A DNA stretch of 64,000 nucleotides from the NCBI RefSeq assembly GCF_021245725.1, contig NZ_JAJGSX010000016.1, positions 124,001 through 188,000 of the forward strand. Direction: 5' to 3'. Under the pieces are notes generated by a model, which had not been told where the DNA came from, made no database searches, and saw nothing but the letters and a program-made list of their open reading frames with translations. The stretch comes from Pseudonocardia sp. TRM90224 (GTDB taxonomy: Bacteria; Actinomycetota; Actinomycetes; Mycobacteriales; Pseudonocardiaceae). A program made the position numbers and the translations under genes. This document shows positions 8,679 through 16,422 of the stretch, in pieces (the stretch's first letter is position 1; every line of letters starts with the position of its first letter).

Positions 8679-9878
8679 TCAGGAGGGGGTCGTGAGTCGC
8701 AGCGGGAGCGACTCCAGGCCGCGCAGCGTGTTGTTGAGCATCCGTCGCGGTGGACCGTCGTGCTCGATGCCCGCGGCGTGCCGCGCCAGGGCCGTGAGCA
8801 CCGCTTCACCTTCGAGGCGGGCCATCGCCATGCCGACGCAGGCGTGGATGCCGAAGCCGAAGCCGACCTGCCCGGTGGCGCGTCGGGAGATGTCGAACGT
8901 GTCTGGCGACTCCCACTGCCGCGGGTCGCGGTTGGCGGCCGCGAGGAGCAGCAGCACCTTCTCCCCAGCGGGAATGGTCGTGCCGCCGAGCTCGACGGGG
9001 CGCGTCGTCGTGCGGAAGAACGTCTGCACCGGCGCCTCGAACCGGAGCACCTCCTCGAACGCCGCACGCGCGCGGTCCGGCTCGGCGCGCAGCAGCGCGA
9101 ACTGGCCGGGGTGCTGCGCAAGGCAGAGCAGCGCGTTGCCGAGGCCGTGGACCGTGGTGTCGATGCCGGCGGAGAGGAAGGAACGCACGAGCATCGCGGC
9201 CTCGTCGGGGGTGAACCCCTCCGCCGCCGCCCGCGTGTGGATCTCCGCGCCCATGCCTCCCGGTGCGAGTTTCTCCTGGCGGCAGTGATCCATGATCCAC
9301 TCACGGGTCGAGGCGTTCTCGGCGATGGCGGTGGTGAACAACTCGTTGCGCGGCCCGAACGTGTTGAACACCATCCGCGCGTAGTGCAGGAGGTTCTCCC
9401 TGCCCTCGCTCGGCAGCCCGACCGCGTCGGAGAACACCCGCATCGGGTAGCGGACCGCGAGCTCCGGCATGGCATCGAACGTCCGGCCGTCGGCGAGCCC
9501 GGCCACCATCTCGTCGGCGGCGGCCTCGAACGTGTCGGCGAGGCGCCGCATCGCCGCGGCCGACAGCACGCCTGCCACCACCCGCCGGGCCCGGGTGTGC
9601 TCAGGCGGGTCGGCCTCCAGCAGCAGGGACGGCGGCCGCCACGGAGCTTCCTTCCGGAAGTCGGCCATCCCGACCCCCGCCGACGAGCAGAACGCCTCCG
9701 GATCGTGCAGCGCCGCCCGCACCTCCGCGTGCCGCGCCGTCGCCCAGATCCCGTACCGCTCCAACCGCACCACCGCGCCCGCGTCACGCAGCGCTGCGTG
9801 AGCGGGGTAGGGGTTGTGCAGGAAATCCGTCGAGAACGGGTCGAGATCGCTCACCGCCACCGGCGCCGTTGCCGTCAT
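8679..9878 (-). CDS. Cytochrome P450
   Basis: Bacterial class I P450 of 399 aa. The heme-thiolate Cys near residue 347 lies in 'FGFGIHACVG', the I-helix oxygen-activation motif is 'AGIDTT' and the K-helix ExxR is 'EEVLR'. The open frame extends upstream through a palindromic repeat, but that extension only translates repeat DNA, so I place the start at ATG 9878 before 'TATAPVAVSDLDPF'. No ferredoxin or ferredoxin reductase gene adjoins it, so electrons must come from elsewhere. It is first in the operon with acetamidase, SDR and epoxide hydrolase, consistent with an oxidative catabolic module. Confidence 0.93.
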   Translation of the reverse strand: MTATAPVAVSDLDPFSTDFLHNPYPAHAALRDAGAVVRLERYGIWATARHAEVRAALHDPEAFCSSAGVGMADFRKEAPWRPPSLLLEADPPEHTRARRVVAGVLSAAAMRRLADTFEAAADEMVAGLADGRTFDAMPELAVRYPMRVFSDAVGLPSEGRENLLHYARMVFNTFGPRNELFTTAIAENASTREWIMDHCRQEKLAPGGMGAEIHTRAAAEGFTPDEAAMLVRSFLSAGIDTTVHGLGNALLCLAQHPGQFALLRAEPDRARAAFEEVLRFEAPVQTFFRTTTRPVELGGTTIPAGEKVLLLLAAANRDPRQWESPDTFDISRRATGQVGFGFGIHACVGMAMARLEGEAVLTALARHAAGIEHDGPPRRMLNNTLRGLESLPLRLTTPS

Positions 9879-9917
9879 GGGGCAAGGATGCAAAACGGAG
9901 GGGGTCGGAGTCGCTGC

Positions 9918-9938
9918 CGCTTCCGGAGAACGGAAGCG
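9918..9938. promoter_or_regulatory. Operator dyad upstream of the P450 operon
   Basis: A perfect inverted repeat CGCTTCCG-N5-CGGAAGCG lies 40 bp upstream of the P450 start codon. Its core, CTTCCG-N5-CGGAAG, recurs exactly with the same spacing between the IclR regulator and pobA (12026-12042). It may be a binding site for that regulator. Confidence 0.55.
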
Positions 9939-9966
9939 CAGCTGCCGCGTGGGTGCGCGGAAGAGG

Positions 9967-10112
9967 GAGGGCAGCAAAGCCACTTTCCGGCCCTCACAGG
10001 GCAGGAAAGTGGCTTTCCTGCCCTCGTGTGCGGAACGCACGCATCCCGGCGTGGCCCCGCGGGGCCGTGCCAGGAGAGTGGCTTTCCTGGCAACGTGTGC
10101 GGTGCGCAGGCA
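9967..10112. repeat. Type C composite palindromic repeat, copy 1
   Basis: The core at 9967-10025 holds two facing copies of the AAAGCCACTTTCC palindrome. It is followed by a small dyad (TGCGGAACGCA, 10029-10039) and, about 40 bp on, a half element GAGTGGCTTTCC with a GTGTGCGGTGCGCA tail to 10112. Copy 1 lies between the divergent P450 and DUF1152 genes, unlike most other copies, which are 3' of genes. Confidence 0.85.
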
Positions 10113-10170
10113 CCTCGACCGCCTCTTGTCCTATGCCACTGGACGATAGACCGACCGTAGGGTTCGTCGA

Positions 10171-11253
10171 GTGCGAAACCTTGTTGTTGCCGCCGGCGGC
10201 GGCGGTGACGCCATCACGGCGGTTGCTCTTCGCTGTGGCCTCCTCGACGAGCCTGTCGTGCTGACGTACTCGTGGGACCGATTGATGATCGATCCGCTTC
10301 CCGGTCCGAGAACGGCGAACGACTTCGACGGGTTGCACCAACTGGCACCCCACGTGAACGAGGTTGCTCCCGCGACGACGACGCGACCGCCCGCCGGTTC
10401 GTCCCTTCCGCGCCTTGCGGCCGAGCTGCCCGCCCGGTTGGTGCTGCTCGACCCCTCCGGCGGAGCGGTCGGAATGGCGACCCAGATCGACGCAGCAGCG
10501 GCGTACTTCGCGGCGGATGACATCGTTCTTGTCGACGTCGGCGGCGACGCCCTCACCGATGGCGCGGATCCAGGGCTGCGCAGCCCGTTGGCCGACCAGC
10601 TCGCGCTTGCGGCATGCGTGCTGGTGGGGCGTCCGGCGCGACTCGTCGTCACGGGCGCAGGCCTGGACGGGGAGATACCGGCGGAGATCGTGCTGCAGCG
10701 CCTCGAAGGGCTCGCCGCCCATCGCCTCGCGCCGATCGACGGTGAGGGCGTCGCGTTGATCCGTCATGTGTTCGGCTGGCACCCGTCGGAGGCGTCCGGC
10801 ATGCTCGCGGCTGCCGCGGACGGGCGACGGGGACGTGTCGAGGTGCGGGACGCCGGAGATCACGTGGAACTGACGGGCCGGACTGCGGAGGTGTTCGCCG
10901 TCGATGCGGTTCGCGCTGCCGCCGTGACACCCGCAACTCTGCTCGGTCGTACGACGTCGCTGTCGGAGGCCGAAGCCGTCATCCGGGACGTCACCGGCGT
11001 CTCGGAGATCCGCTACGAGTCGACGAAGGCGAATCAGATGCGGGATCGAACGGCTCATCAGCCCTCGGCGGCCGACCTCGCAGCGGTCGACGCACACGCA
11101 AGCGCTGCGCGCAAGCGTGGTGCCGACTTCATCAGCGCGCGCCGTCTCGCCGAGTTGATCGGGGCCAGCAGCCTCGACGCCTACGCCCGGCTGTCCAGCC
11201 TGCTGTCGGCGCAGAGACCGGATCGATTCGAGCCGTCCCTGTACCGCGTCTGA
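10171..11253 (+). CDS. DUF1152 domain protein
   Basis: A 360-aa cytoplasmic protein resembling the DUF1152 family of archaea and actinobacteria. The N-terminus 'VVAAGGGGDA' is a glycine-rich loop, followed by 'YSWDRLMIDPLPGPR', a family hallmark. A later 'VDVGGDAL' is also typical. The glycine loop suggests nucleotide or phosphate binding, but no biochemical function is established to my knowledge. Codon choice is slightly less G/C-biased than in the neighbours. The gene stands alone, with a repeat upstream and a convergent IclR gene downstream. Start GTG 10171 has only a weak ribosome site. Confidence 0.75.
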   Translation: MRNLVVAAGGGGDAITAVALRCGLLDEPVVLTYSWDRLMIDPLPGPRTANDFDGLHQLAPHVNEVAPATTTRPPAGSSLPRLAAELPARLVLLDPSGGAVGMATQIDAAAAYFAADDIVLVDVGGDALTDGADPGLRSPLADQLALAACVLVGRPARLVVTGAGLDGEIPAEIVLQRLEGLAAHRLAPIDGEGVALIRHVFGWHPSEASGMLAAAADGRRGRVEVRDAGDHVELTGRTAEVFAVDAVRAAAVTPATLLGRTTSLSEAEAVIRDVTGVSEIRYESTKANQMRDRTAHQPSAADLAAVDAHASAARKRGADFISARRLAELIGASSLDAYARLSSLLSAQRPDRFEPSLYRV

Positions 11254-11277
11254 ACCAGACATCTGTCGCGGCCCACC

Positions 11278-12015
11278 TCACGGCGCCCCCAGCACCCGCG
11301 AGATCCCCCGTGCCGCGGCCCGCACCACCGGCACGTACGCCCGCGCATCCGATGTCTCCGCCGGCACGACCACCGACAATGCCGCGACGACCTCCCCGCG
11401 TGAGCCGCGCACCGGCGCCGCGATGGACAGCGCGATGAGCTCGATCTGTCCGTCGCTGACGGCCACGCCGGTGCGTCGGACCTCGGCGAGGGCCCAGCGC
11501 ACCTCGTCGGGGCGGCACATCGTCTTGGACGTGTAGCGGCGCAGCGGGCCGCTGAGCACCCGTTCCTGCAGCTCGGGGTCGGCGTGTGCGAGCAGCACCA
11601 GGCCGACGCCGGTGGCGTGCAGGGGCAGCCGGCCGCCCACCCGGGTGATGACGTTGACGGCGCCTCGCCCGGAGATGCGTTCGACGTAGACGACCTCGGT
11701 GCCGTCGAGCACGGCGAGCTGGACGTTCTGCTTGGTCACCTCGTAGAGGTCTTCGAGGAACGGCATCGCGGATTCGCGCAGCCCGAGCCCCCGCGGGGCG
11801 AGCGCGCCCACTTCCCAGAGGCGCAGGCCGATGCGGTAGCCGCCGGTGTCGGCGCGTTCGAGCGCGCCCCAGCCGGTGAGCTCGCCGACGATCCGGTGCG
11901 CCGTCGTGAGCGGTAGCCCGGCCCGCCGGCTGATCTCGGTGAGCGTGAGCTCGGGGCGGTCGGCGGTGAACGCTTCCAGCACGGCGAGCACCCGCGCCGT
12001 CACCGATACGCCCAT
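11278..12015 (-). CDS. IclR-family transcriptional regulator (PcaR/PobR-like)
   Basis: Regulator of 245 aa: an N-terminal winged HTH ('LTEISRRAGLPLTTAHRIVGEL', residues ~22-45) and a C-terminal IclR effector domain with 'YVERISGRGAVNVITRVGGRLPLHATGVG'. It is transcribed divergently from pobA-pcaH-pcaG, the usual arrangement for PobR/PcaR-type control by 4-hydroxybenzoate or protocatechuate. A CTTCCG-N5-CGGAAG dyad lies 11 bp upstream of its start, suggesting autoregulation and control of the divergent genes. The effector is inferred from context. Confidence 0.9.
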   Translation of the reverse strand: MGVSVTARVLAVLEAFTADRPELTLTEISRRAGLPLTTAHRIVGELTGWGALERADTGGYRIGLRLWEVGALAPRGLGLRESAMPFLEDLYEVTKQNVQLAVLDGTEVVYVERISGRGAVNVITRVGGRLPLHATGVGLVLLAHADPELQERVLSGPLRRYTSKTMCRPDEVRWALAEVRRTGVAVSDGQIELIALSIAAPVRGSRGEVVAALSVVVPAETSDARAYVPVVRAAARGISRVLGAP

Positions 12016-12025
12016 ACCAGGCAGT

Positions 12026-12042
12026 CTTCCGTTCACCGGAAG
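12026..12042. promoter_or_regulatory. Operator dyad between iclR and pobA
   Basis: Perfect inverted repeat CTTCCG-TTCAC-CGGAAG in the 69-bp divergent intergenic region, matching the usual size of IclR-family sites. A second palindrome, GTCGAGCTCGAC, follows at 12048-12059. The same CTTCCG-N5-CGGAAG core occurs at 9920-9936 ahead of the P450 operon. Confidence 0.6.
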
Positions 12043-12084
12043 CCACGTCGAGCTCGACCGGTCGGGTCGGTCAGGCTGGTTCGC

Positions 12085-13254
12085 ATGCGCACACAGGTCG
12101 CCATCGTGGGCGCCGGCCCTGCCGGACTCCTGCTTTCGCACCTGCTGGCCCGTCGCGGCGTCGATTCCGTCGTGATCGAGACCCGCAGCCGCGATTACGT
12201 CGAGCAGCGGGTGCGGGCCGGGGTGCTCGAACACCCGACCGTGGAGCTGCTCCGCGAGGTGGGGCTCGCCGAGCGGCTCGACCGCGAAGGGATGGCGCAC
12301 GAAGGCATCACCCTGCGCTTCGACGGCGGCGACCACCGCATCGACTTCGCCGACCTCGTCGGCAACGGCATCACCGTTTACGGGCAGCAGGAGGTCGTGA
12401 AGGACATCATCGCCGCCCGCCTCGCCGCCGGCGGCGACCTGCGGTTCGAGGTCTCCGACGTCAGCATCGAGCGCATCGACGACGCCCCGGTGGTCGGCTT
12501 CACCGGCGCCGACGGCACGCGGGTCGAGCTGGCCTGCGACGTCGTAGCGGGCTGCGACGGCTTCCACGGCATCAGCCGCGGCAACGTCGGCCCGGACGTG
12601 TTCGACCGCGAGTACCCGTTCGCCTGGCTCGGGATCCTCGCCAAAGCGGCGCCGACGCACCATGAGCTCGTCTACGCCAACCACGCCAACGGGTTCGCGC
12701 TCTACTCGATGCGCAGCCCCGAGATCACCCGTCTCTACCTGCAGGTCCCACCCGAAACCGATGCCGAGACCTGGTCGGACGCCCGGATCTGGGACGAGCT
12801 GGGCACCCGGCTCGGCGCCGACGGGTTCACCCTCAACGAGGGCCCGGTGCTCGAGAAGGGCGTGACGGGCATGCGCAGCTTCGTCGCGGAGCCGATGCGC
12901 CGCGGCCGGCTCTTCCTCGCTGGCGACGCCGCGCACATCGTGCCGCCGACCGGCGCGAAAGGCATGAACCTCGCCATCGCCGACGTCGGCGTGCTCGCCG
13001 AGGCGTTCACCGCGTTCCTGCAGCACGGCGACGAGGCGGGCATCGACGCCTACTCCGAAACCTGCCTGCGGCGGGTGTGGAGGGCGGAGCACTTCTCGTG
13101 GTGGATGACGTCGATGTTGCACAACCAGCCCGACGGCGACCCATTCACCCGCAGGCTGCAGCTCTCGCAGCTGCGCTACACCGTCTCGTCCCGCGCGGCC
13201 GCCACCAGCCTCGCCGAGAACTACGTCGGACTCCCACATGGAGCAGAACTGTGA
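12085..13254 (+). CDS. pobA: 4-hydroxybenzoate 3-monooxygenase
   Basis: FAD-dependent hydroxylase of 389 aa that converts 4-hydroxybenzoate to protocatechuate with NAD(P)H and O2. The dinucleotide-binding GAGPAG lies at residues 9-14, the 'VAGCDGFHG' DG motif is in the middle and the second FAD motif GDAAH is near 283, followed by 'PPTGAKGMNLAIADV', all characteristic of PHBH. Length matches the family. It overlaps pcaH by GTGA, so the product is passed to the ring-cleaving dioxygenase encoded next. Confidence 0.95.
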   Translation: MRTQVAIVGAGPAGLLLSHLLARRGVDSVVIETRSRDYVEQRVRAGVLEHPTVELLREVGLAERLDREGMAHEGITLRFDGGDHRIDFADLVGNGITVYGQQEVVKDIIAARLAAGGDLRFEVSDVSIERIDDAPVVGFTGADGTRVELACDVVAGCDGFHGISRGNVGPDVFDREYPFAWLGILAKAAPTHHELVYANHANGFALYSMRSPEITRLYLQVPPETDAETWSDARIWDELGTRLGADGFTLNEGPVLEKGVTGMRSFVAEPMRRGRLFLAGDAAHIVPPTGAKGMNLAIADVGVLAEAFTAFLQHGDEAGIDAYSETCLRRVWRAEHFSWWMTSMLHNQPDGDPFTRRLQLSQLRYTVSSRAAATSLAENYVGLPHGAEL

Positions 13255-13955
13255 TCCGTGGATACCGCCCCGCCCCTGAGGGCACACACCCGCCGCTGGA
13301 CTTCGAGGGCTACAAGAGCACCCGGCTGCGGGCGCCGTCGCAGGCGCCGATCGTGCTGCGGCAGCGGCTCACCGAGGTCACCGGCCCGCTGCTGACCGGC
13401 GACATCGGGCCGTCCGACCACGACCTCACCACCCAGCACGCCGGCGAGCCGATCGGTCAGCGGATCGTCGTGGCCGGGCGCGTGCTCGACGACGACGGTC
13501 GCCCGGTGCCCGACACGCTCGTCGAGGTGTGGCAGGCCAACGCGGCCGGCCGGTACCCGCACTCGCGCGACAACACCCCCGCCCCGCTCGACCCGAACTT
13601 CACCGGCGGGGGGCGCGTGCTCACCGACTCGCTCGGCAACTACTCGTTCACGACGATCAAGCCGGGCGCGTACCCGTGGGGCAACCACCACAACGCGTGG
13701 CGGCCCGCGCACATCCACTTCTCGCTGTTCGGGAGGGCGTTCACGCAGCGGCTGGTGACACAGATGTACTTCCCGGACGACCCGCTCTTCGCGCAGGACC
13801 CGATCTTCAACTCCGTGCCGGACGAGAAGGCGCGGCAGCGGATGGTCTCCACGTTCGACCTGGAGGCGACCCAGCCGGCCTGGGCGCTGGCGTTCCGCTT
13901 CGACATCGTGCTCCGCGGCCGCGAGCAGACCCCCTTCGAGGAACCCCATGAATGA
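13251..13955 (+). CDS. pcaH: Protocatechuate 3,4-dioxygenase beta subunit
   Basis: Fe(III)-binding subunit, 234 aa, of the intradiol dioxygenase that opens protocatechuate to 3-carboxymuconate. The four expected iron ligands are present with correct spacing: Tyr102 (GRYPH), Tyr141 (GAYPW), His154 and His156 (AHIHF). The N-terminal 'YKSTRLRAP' segment is typical of PcaH. The GTG at 13251 overlaps the pobA stop; longer readings run through pobA. The end overlaps pcaG by 8 bp. Confidence 0.96.
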   Translation: MIRGYRPAPEGTHPPLDFEGYKSTRLRAPSQAPIVLRQRLTEVTGPLLTGDIGPSDHDLTTQHAGEPIGQRIVVAGRVLDDDGRPVPDTLVEVWQANAAGRYPHSRDNTPAPLDPNFTGGGRVLTDSLGNYSFTTIKPGAYPWGNHHNAWRPAHIHFSLFGRAFTQRLVTQMYFPDDPLFAQDPIFNSVPDEKARQRMVSTFDLEATQPAWALAFRFDIVLRGREQTPFEEPHE

Positions 13956-14490
13956 GACGCCCTCCCAGACCGTCGGCCCGTTCCTCAGCATCGGCCTGAC
14001 CTGGCCGCAGGGGTACCTCGTCGTCGACGAGGACGCGCCCGGCGCGGTCGTGATCTCCGGTGCGGTGCTCGACGGCGCCGGCGAGCCGGTCACCGACGGC
14101 GTGATCGAGACCTGGCAGGCCGACCCCGACGGCCGTTTCGACCACCCCGACGACCCGCGAGGGGCGAGCGGGTCCGGCTTCGGCGGCTTCGGCCGCTGCG
14201 CGACCGACACCGAGGGGCTGTTCCGGATCGTCACGGTGAAGCCTGGTGCCATCGGCGACGGGCAGGCACCGCACATCGACGTAACGGTGCTCGCCCGCGG
14301 CCTCCTCGACAGGCTGGTGACCAGGATCTACTTCCCCGACGAGGTGGCGGCCAACGCGGCCGACCCGCTGCTGTCGTCGTTGCCGGCCGAGCGGGCGGCG
14401 ACGCTCGTGGCGCAGGCCGGGGACCCGGGGGAGCTGACCTTCGACATCCGGCTGCAGGGCGCGGACGAGACCGTCTTCCTCACCGTCTGA
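13948..14490 (+). CDS. pcaG: Protocatechuate 3,4-dioxygenase alpha subunit
   Basis: Alpha subunit of 180 aa that pairs with PcaH. It has the same beta-sandwich core as the beta subunit ('SGAVLDGAGEPVTDGVIETWQADPDGRF'), but the iron-ligand positions are not conserved, as expected for PcaG. 'PHIDVTVLARGLLDRLVTRIYF' replaces the HIH region. The ATG overlaps the end of pcaH. The later pathway genes (pcaB, pcaC, pcaD, pcaIJ, pcaF) are not beside it, so the rest of the beta-ketoadipate route must be encoded elsewhere. Confidence 0.95.
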   Translation: MNETPSQTVGPFLSIGLTWPQGYLVVDEDAPGAVVISGAVLDGAGEPVTDGVIETWQADPDGRFDHPDDPRGASGSGFGGFGRCATDTEGLFRIVTVKPGAIGDGQAPHIDVTVLARGLLDRLVTRIYFPDEVAANAADPLLSSLPAERAATLVAQAGDPGELTFDIRLQGADETVFLTV

Positions 14491-14639
14491 ACCTTCTGAA
14501 GGTGCTGCTGATCACCTGTCCGAGTTGGATGTCGCCCCACGTTCACAGCGTTGCCACAGGTGACGCATAGCGCGCGCCATGCTTCCGGTGCGATAACGGG
14601 ATCAAGCAGCGAGCAACGCGCGGAAGGACGTGGTCGGAA

Positions 14640-15101
14640 ATGGTGGCTTTGACGCCCGTCGCGGGCGGTTCGGCCATCAGGCACCCGCACCACGGGTTCG
14701 TGGCGCAGCTCCTGCGCTACGCCGTCGTCGGCGGCCTCGGGACGCTGGCCAACGCGCTGATCTTCCTCGTGTTGCGCACCTGGTGGGACCCGATCCCCGC
14801 GAACCTGCTGGCGCTGGTGCTCAGCACGGCCATCAGCACGGAGGTCAACCGCCGGTTCACCTTCGGCGGCTCGGAGATGCACCACTGGCGCGCGCACGTC
14901 CAGAACGGCGGCACGGTCCTCTTCTACGCCTTCTACAGCTCGACTGTCCTGCTGCTGCTCGGCGCGGTGATCGACTCGCCGGCGGCGTGGCAGGAGTCGC
15001 TCGCCGTCGCGGTGGCCAGCGTCGCCGGCGGGCTGGCCCGGTTCCTGGTGCTGCGGTACTGGGTGTTCGGCGAGCGGGACCTCGAGCCTGCCGGGTTGTA
15101 G
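14640..15101 (+). CDS. GtrA-like membrane protein
   Basis: Integral membrane protein of 153 aa in the GtrA family, whose members help move lipid-linked sugars in cell-envelope polysaccharide synthesis. Four hydrophobic segments are visible, with the family's 'LLRYAVVGGLGTLANALIFLVL' opening and the 'STEVNRRFTF' and 'RFLVLRYWVF' motifs. No glycosyltransferase gene is adjacent, so the partner is unknown. A 149-bp gap before it shows no clear promoter. Confidence 0.9.
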   Translation: MVALTPVAGGSAIRHPHHGFVAQLLRYAVVGGLGTLANALIFLVLRTWWDPIPANLLALVLSTAISTEVNRRFTFGGSEMHHWRAHVQNGGTVLFYAFYSSTVLLLLGAVIDSPAAWQESLAVAVASVAGGLARFLVLRYWVFGERDLEPAGL

Positions 15102-15140
15102 TCGCTCATCAGGCGGATCGCCGCAGCCACGGGGTTGGGG

Positions 15141-15199
15141 GAGGGCAGGAAAGCCACTTTCCTGCCCTGTGAGGGCCGGAAAGTGGCTTTCCTGCCCTC
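15141..15199. repeat. Type C palindromic repeat, copy 2
   Basis: Two facing palindromic units around GGAAAGccaCTTTCC, separated by TGCCCTGTGAGGGCC. Located between the convergent gtrA-like gene and the CoA-transferase gene. The outer arms can pair into one long stem, or each half can fold alone. Confidence 0.9.
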
Positions 15200-15234
15200 G
15201 CTCTGCGAGGTCGCCACTCCCCGGCCGTCCTGCG

Positions 15235-16386
15235 CTAGCGCTCGCCCCACAGCGCGCGCAGCGCGGCCGTGCGTTCGGCGCGGTCCATGCCGCGCAGGTC
15301 GGCGCGGCCGCGTTCGGTGACCACCACGTCGACGTCGTGCGACGCCGTCGTCACCGGCCGGGAGAGCCGCTCCACGAGCGTGGAGCGCCCGCGGTGCCGC
15401 GACGCGAGCGCGACGATCGAGAGGCCGTCGGGGCACCGGACCCCCGCCTCCGCGTAGTCGGGGTGCCCGCCCACCCCGCCGACCAGCGCCGATGCCGTGC
15501 CCTCGACGTTGACCTGCCCGGCGAGATCGATCTCGACGGCCGTGTTGCAGGCGATCAGCGGCGCAGGATCCGCCGCGCACAGGCGGGCGGGGTCGTGCGT
15601 GATCTCGAGCGGGTGCAGCAGCGGCCGATCGTGCGCCCACGAGTACAGCCGCCGGGTGCCGACCATGTACGCGCCGAACGCGTCGATCAACAGGCCGCGC
15701 TCATCGAGGTCGACGATCGGCTCCGGGAGCAACCCCGAGTCGACCCGCACCGGCACCTCCACGGCGCCCAGCACCGCCGACCCGATCCGGCCCGGACCCA
15801 CCTGCACCCGCGCACCCTCCGGGACCAGCGCCACGACGTGCCGCGCGATGGCCTTCTCGACCTCTCCCGGCAGCTCGATGCGCACCTCGCGCGGCGGGTC
15901 GTCGACCTCGTCGAGGACGGTGATGCCGTCCTCGGGCAGCGGCGGACCGGCGTCGGCATGCGGCGCACCACGTGAGACGACCGCCGCCACGGGCACCCCC
16001 GCCGCCACCAGCCCGCGCATCCACGAGACCTCGGAACCGAACCGCAGCCCGTCGTCGCCGCGGACGAGGCCGGCGACCAGCAGGTCGGGCCGCAGCGGGC
16101 CGGCGAGCAGCGCGGGGACGGCCGAGAGCCGGGTCGGCACCGACCGCACCGCGCCGTCCGCGATGGCCGACCGCAGACCCCAGCCGGACATCACCGTCCG
16201 GGCGTCGGCGAACGCGCGGTGGTCGAGGCCGGGTTCGGGGTGCGGCGTCCAGCCCATGACCAGCCCGACGCCACCGACCCGCGCTGCCGCCGCGGCGAGC
16301 CGGCCGAACAGCGCACGCGGTGTCCCGGTGCCGTCGGCGACGGCGACCCGCATGCCGGGCCGGACGAGATCGTCGATGGCGGCCAT
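15235..16386 (-). CDS. Acetyl-CoA hydrolase/CoA-transferase family protein
   Basis: A 383-aa member of the acetyl-CoA hydrolase / 4-hydroxybutyrate CoA-transferase family. The N-terminal half has 'VGLVMGWTPHP' and 'GPLRPDLLVAGLVRGDDGLRFGSEVSW'. The C-terminal half carries 'VQVGPGRIGSAVLGA', 'DSGLLPEPIVDL' and 'GTASALVGGVGGHPDYAEAG', typical of the acyl-CoA-binding domain. It is shorter than standard ~430-aa members. Substrate is not determinable. It is divergent from the hydroquinone-reductase-like gene, with only ~36 bp between starts. Confidence 0.82.
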   Translation of the reverse strand: MAAIDDLVRPGMRVAVADGTGTPRALFGRLAAAAARVGGVGLVMGWTPHPEPGLDHRAFADARTVMSGWGLRSAIADGAVRSVPTRLSAVPALLAGPLRPDLLVAGLVRGDDGLRFGSEVSWMRGLVAAGVPVAAVVSRGAPHADAGPPLPEDGITVLDEVDDPPREVRIELPGEVEKAIARHVVALVPEGARVQVGPGRIGSAVLGAVEVPVRVDSGLLPEPIVDLDERGLLIDAFGAYMVGTRRLYSWAHDRPLLHPLEITHDPARLCAADPAPLIACNTAVEIDLAGQVNVEGTASALVGGVGGHPDYAEAGVRCPDGLSIVALASRHRGRSTLVERLSRPVTTASHDVDVVVTERGRADLRGMDRAERTAALRALWGER

Positions 16387-16422
16387 CCTGTGATGGTCGC
16401 ATCGACGCAGTACTTTCGAAGT

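Noticed and set aside
9879-10040. N-terminal extension of the P450
   Set aside because: The extra 54 codons translate type C repeat and spacer DNA; the conserved P450 start region begins at 9878.
12048-12059. GTCGAGCTCGAC palindrome as an independent operator
   Set aside because: It is a G/C-rich 12-mer of a kind expected by chance here; only the neighbouring CTTCCG dyad recurs elsewhere with the same spacing.
14491-14639. Promoter for the GtrA-like gene
   Set aside because: No -35/-10 pair with acceptable spacing could be recognised, so none is annotated.
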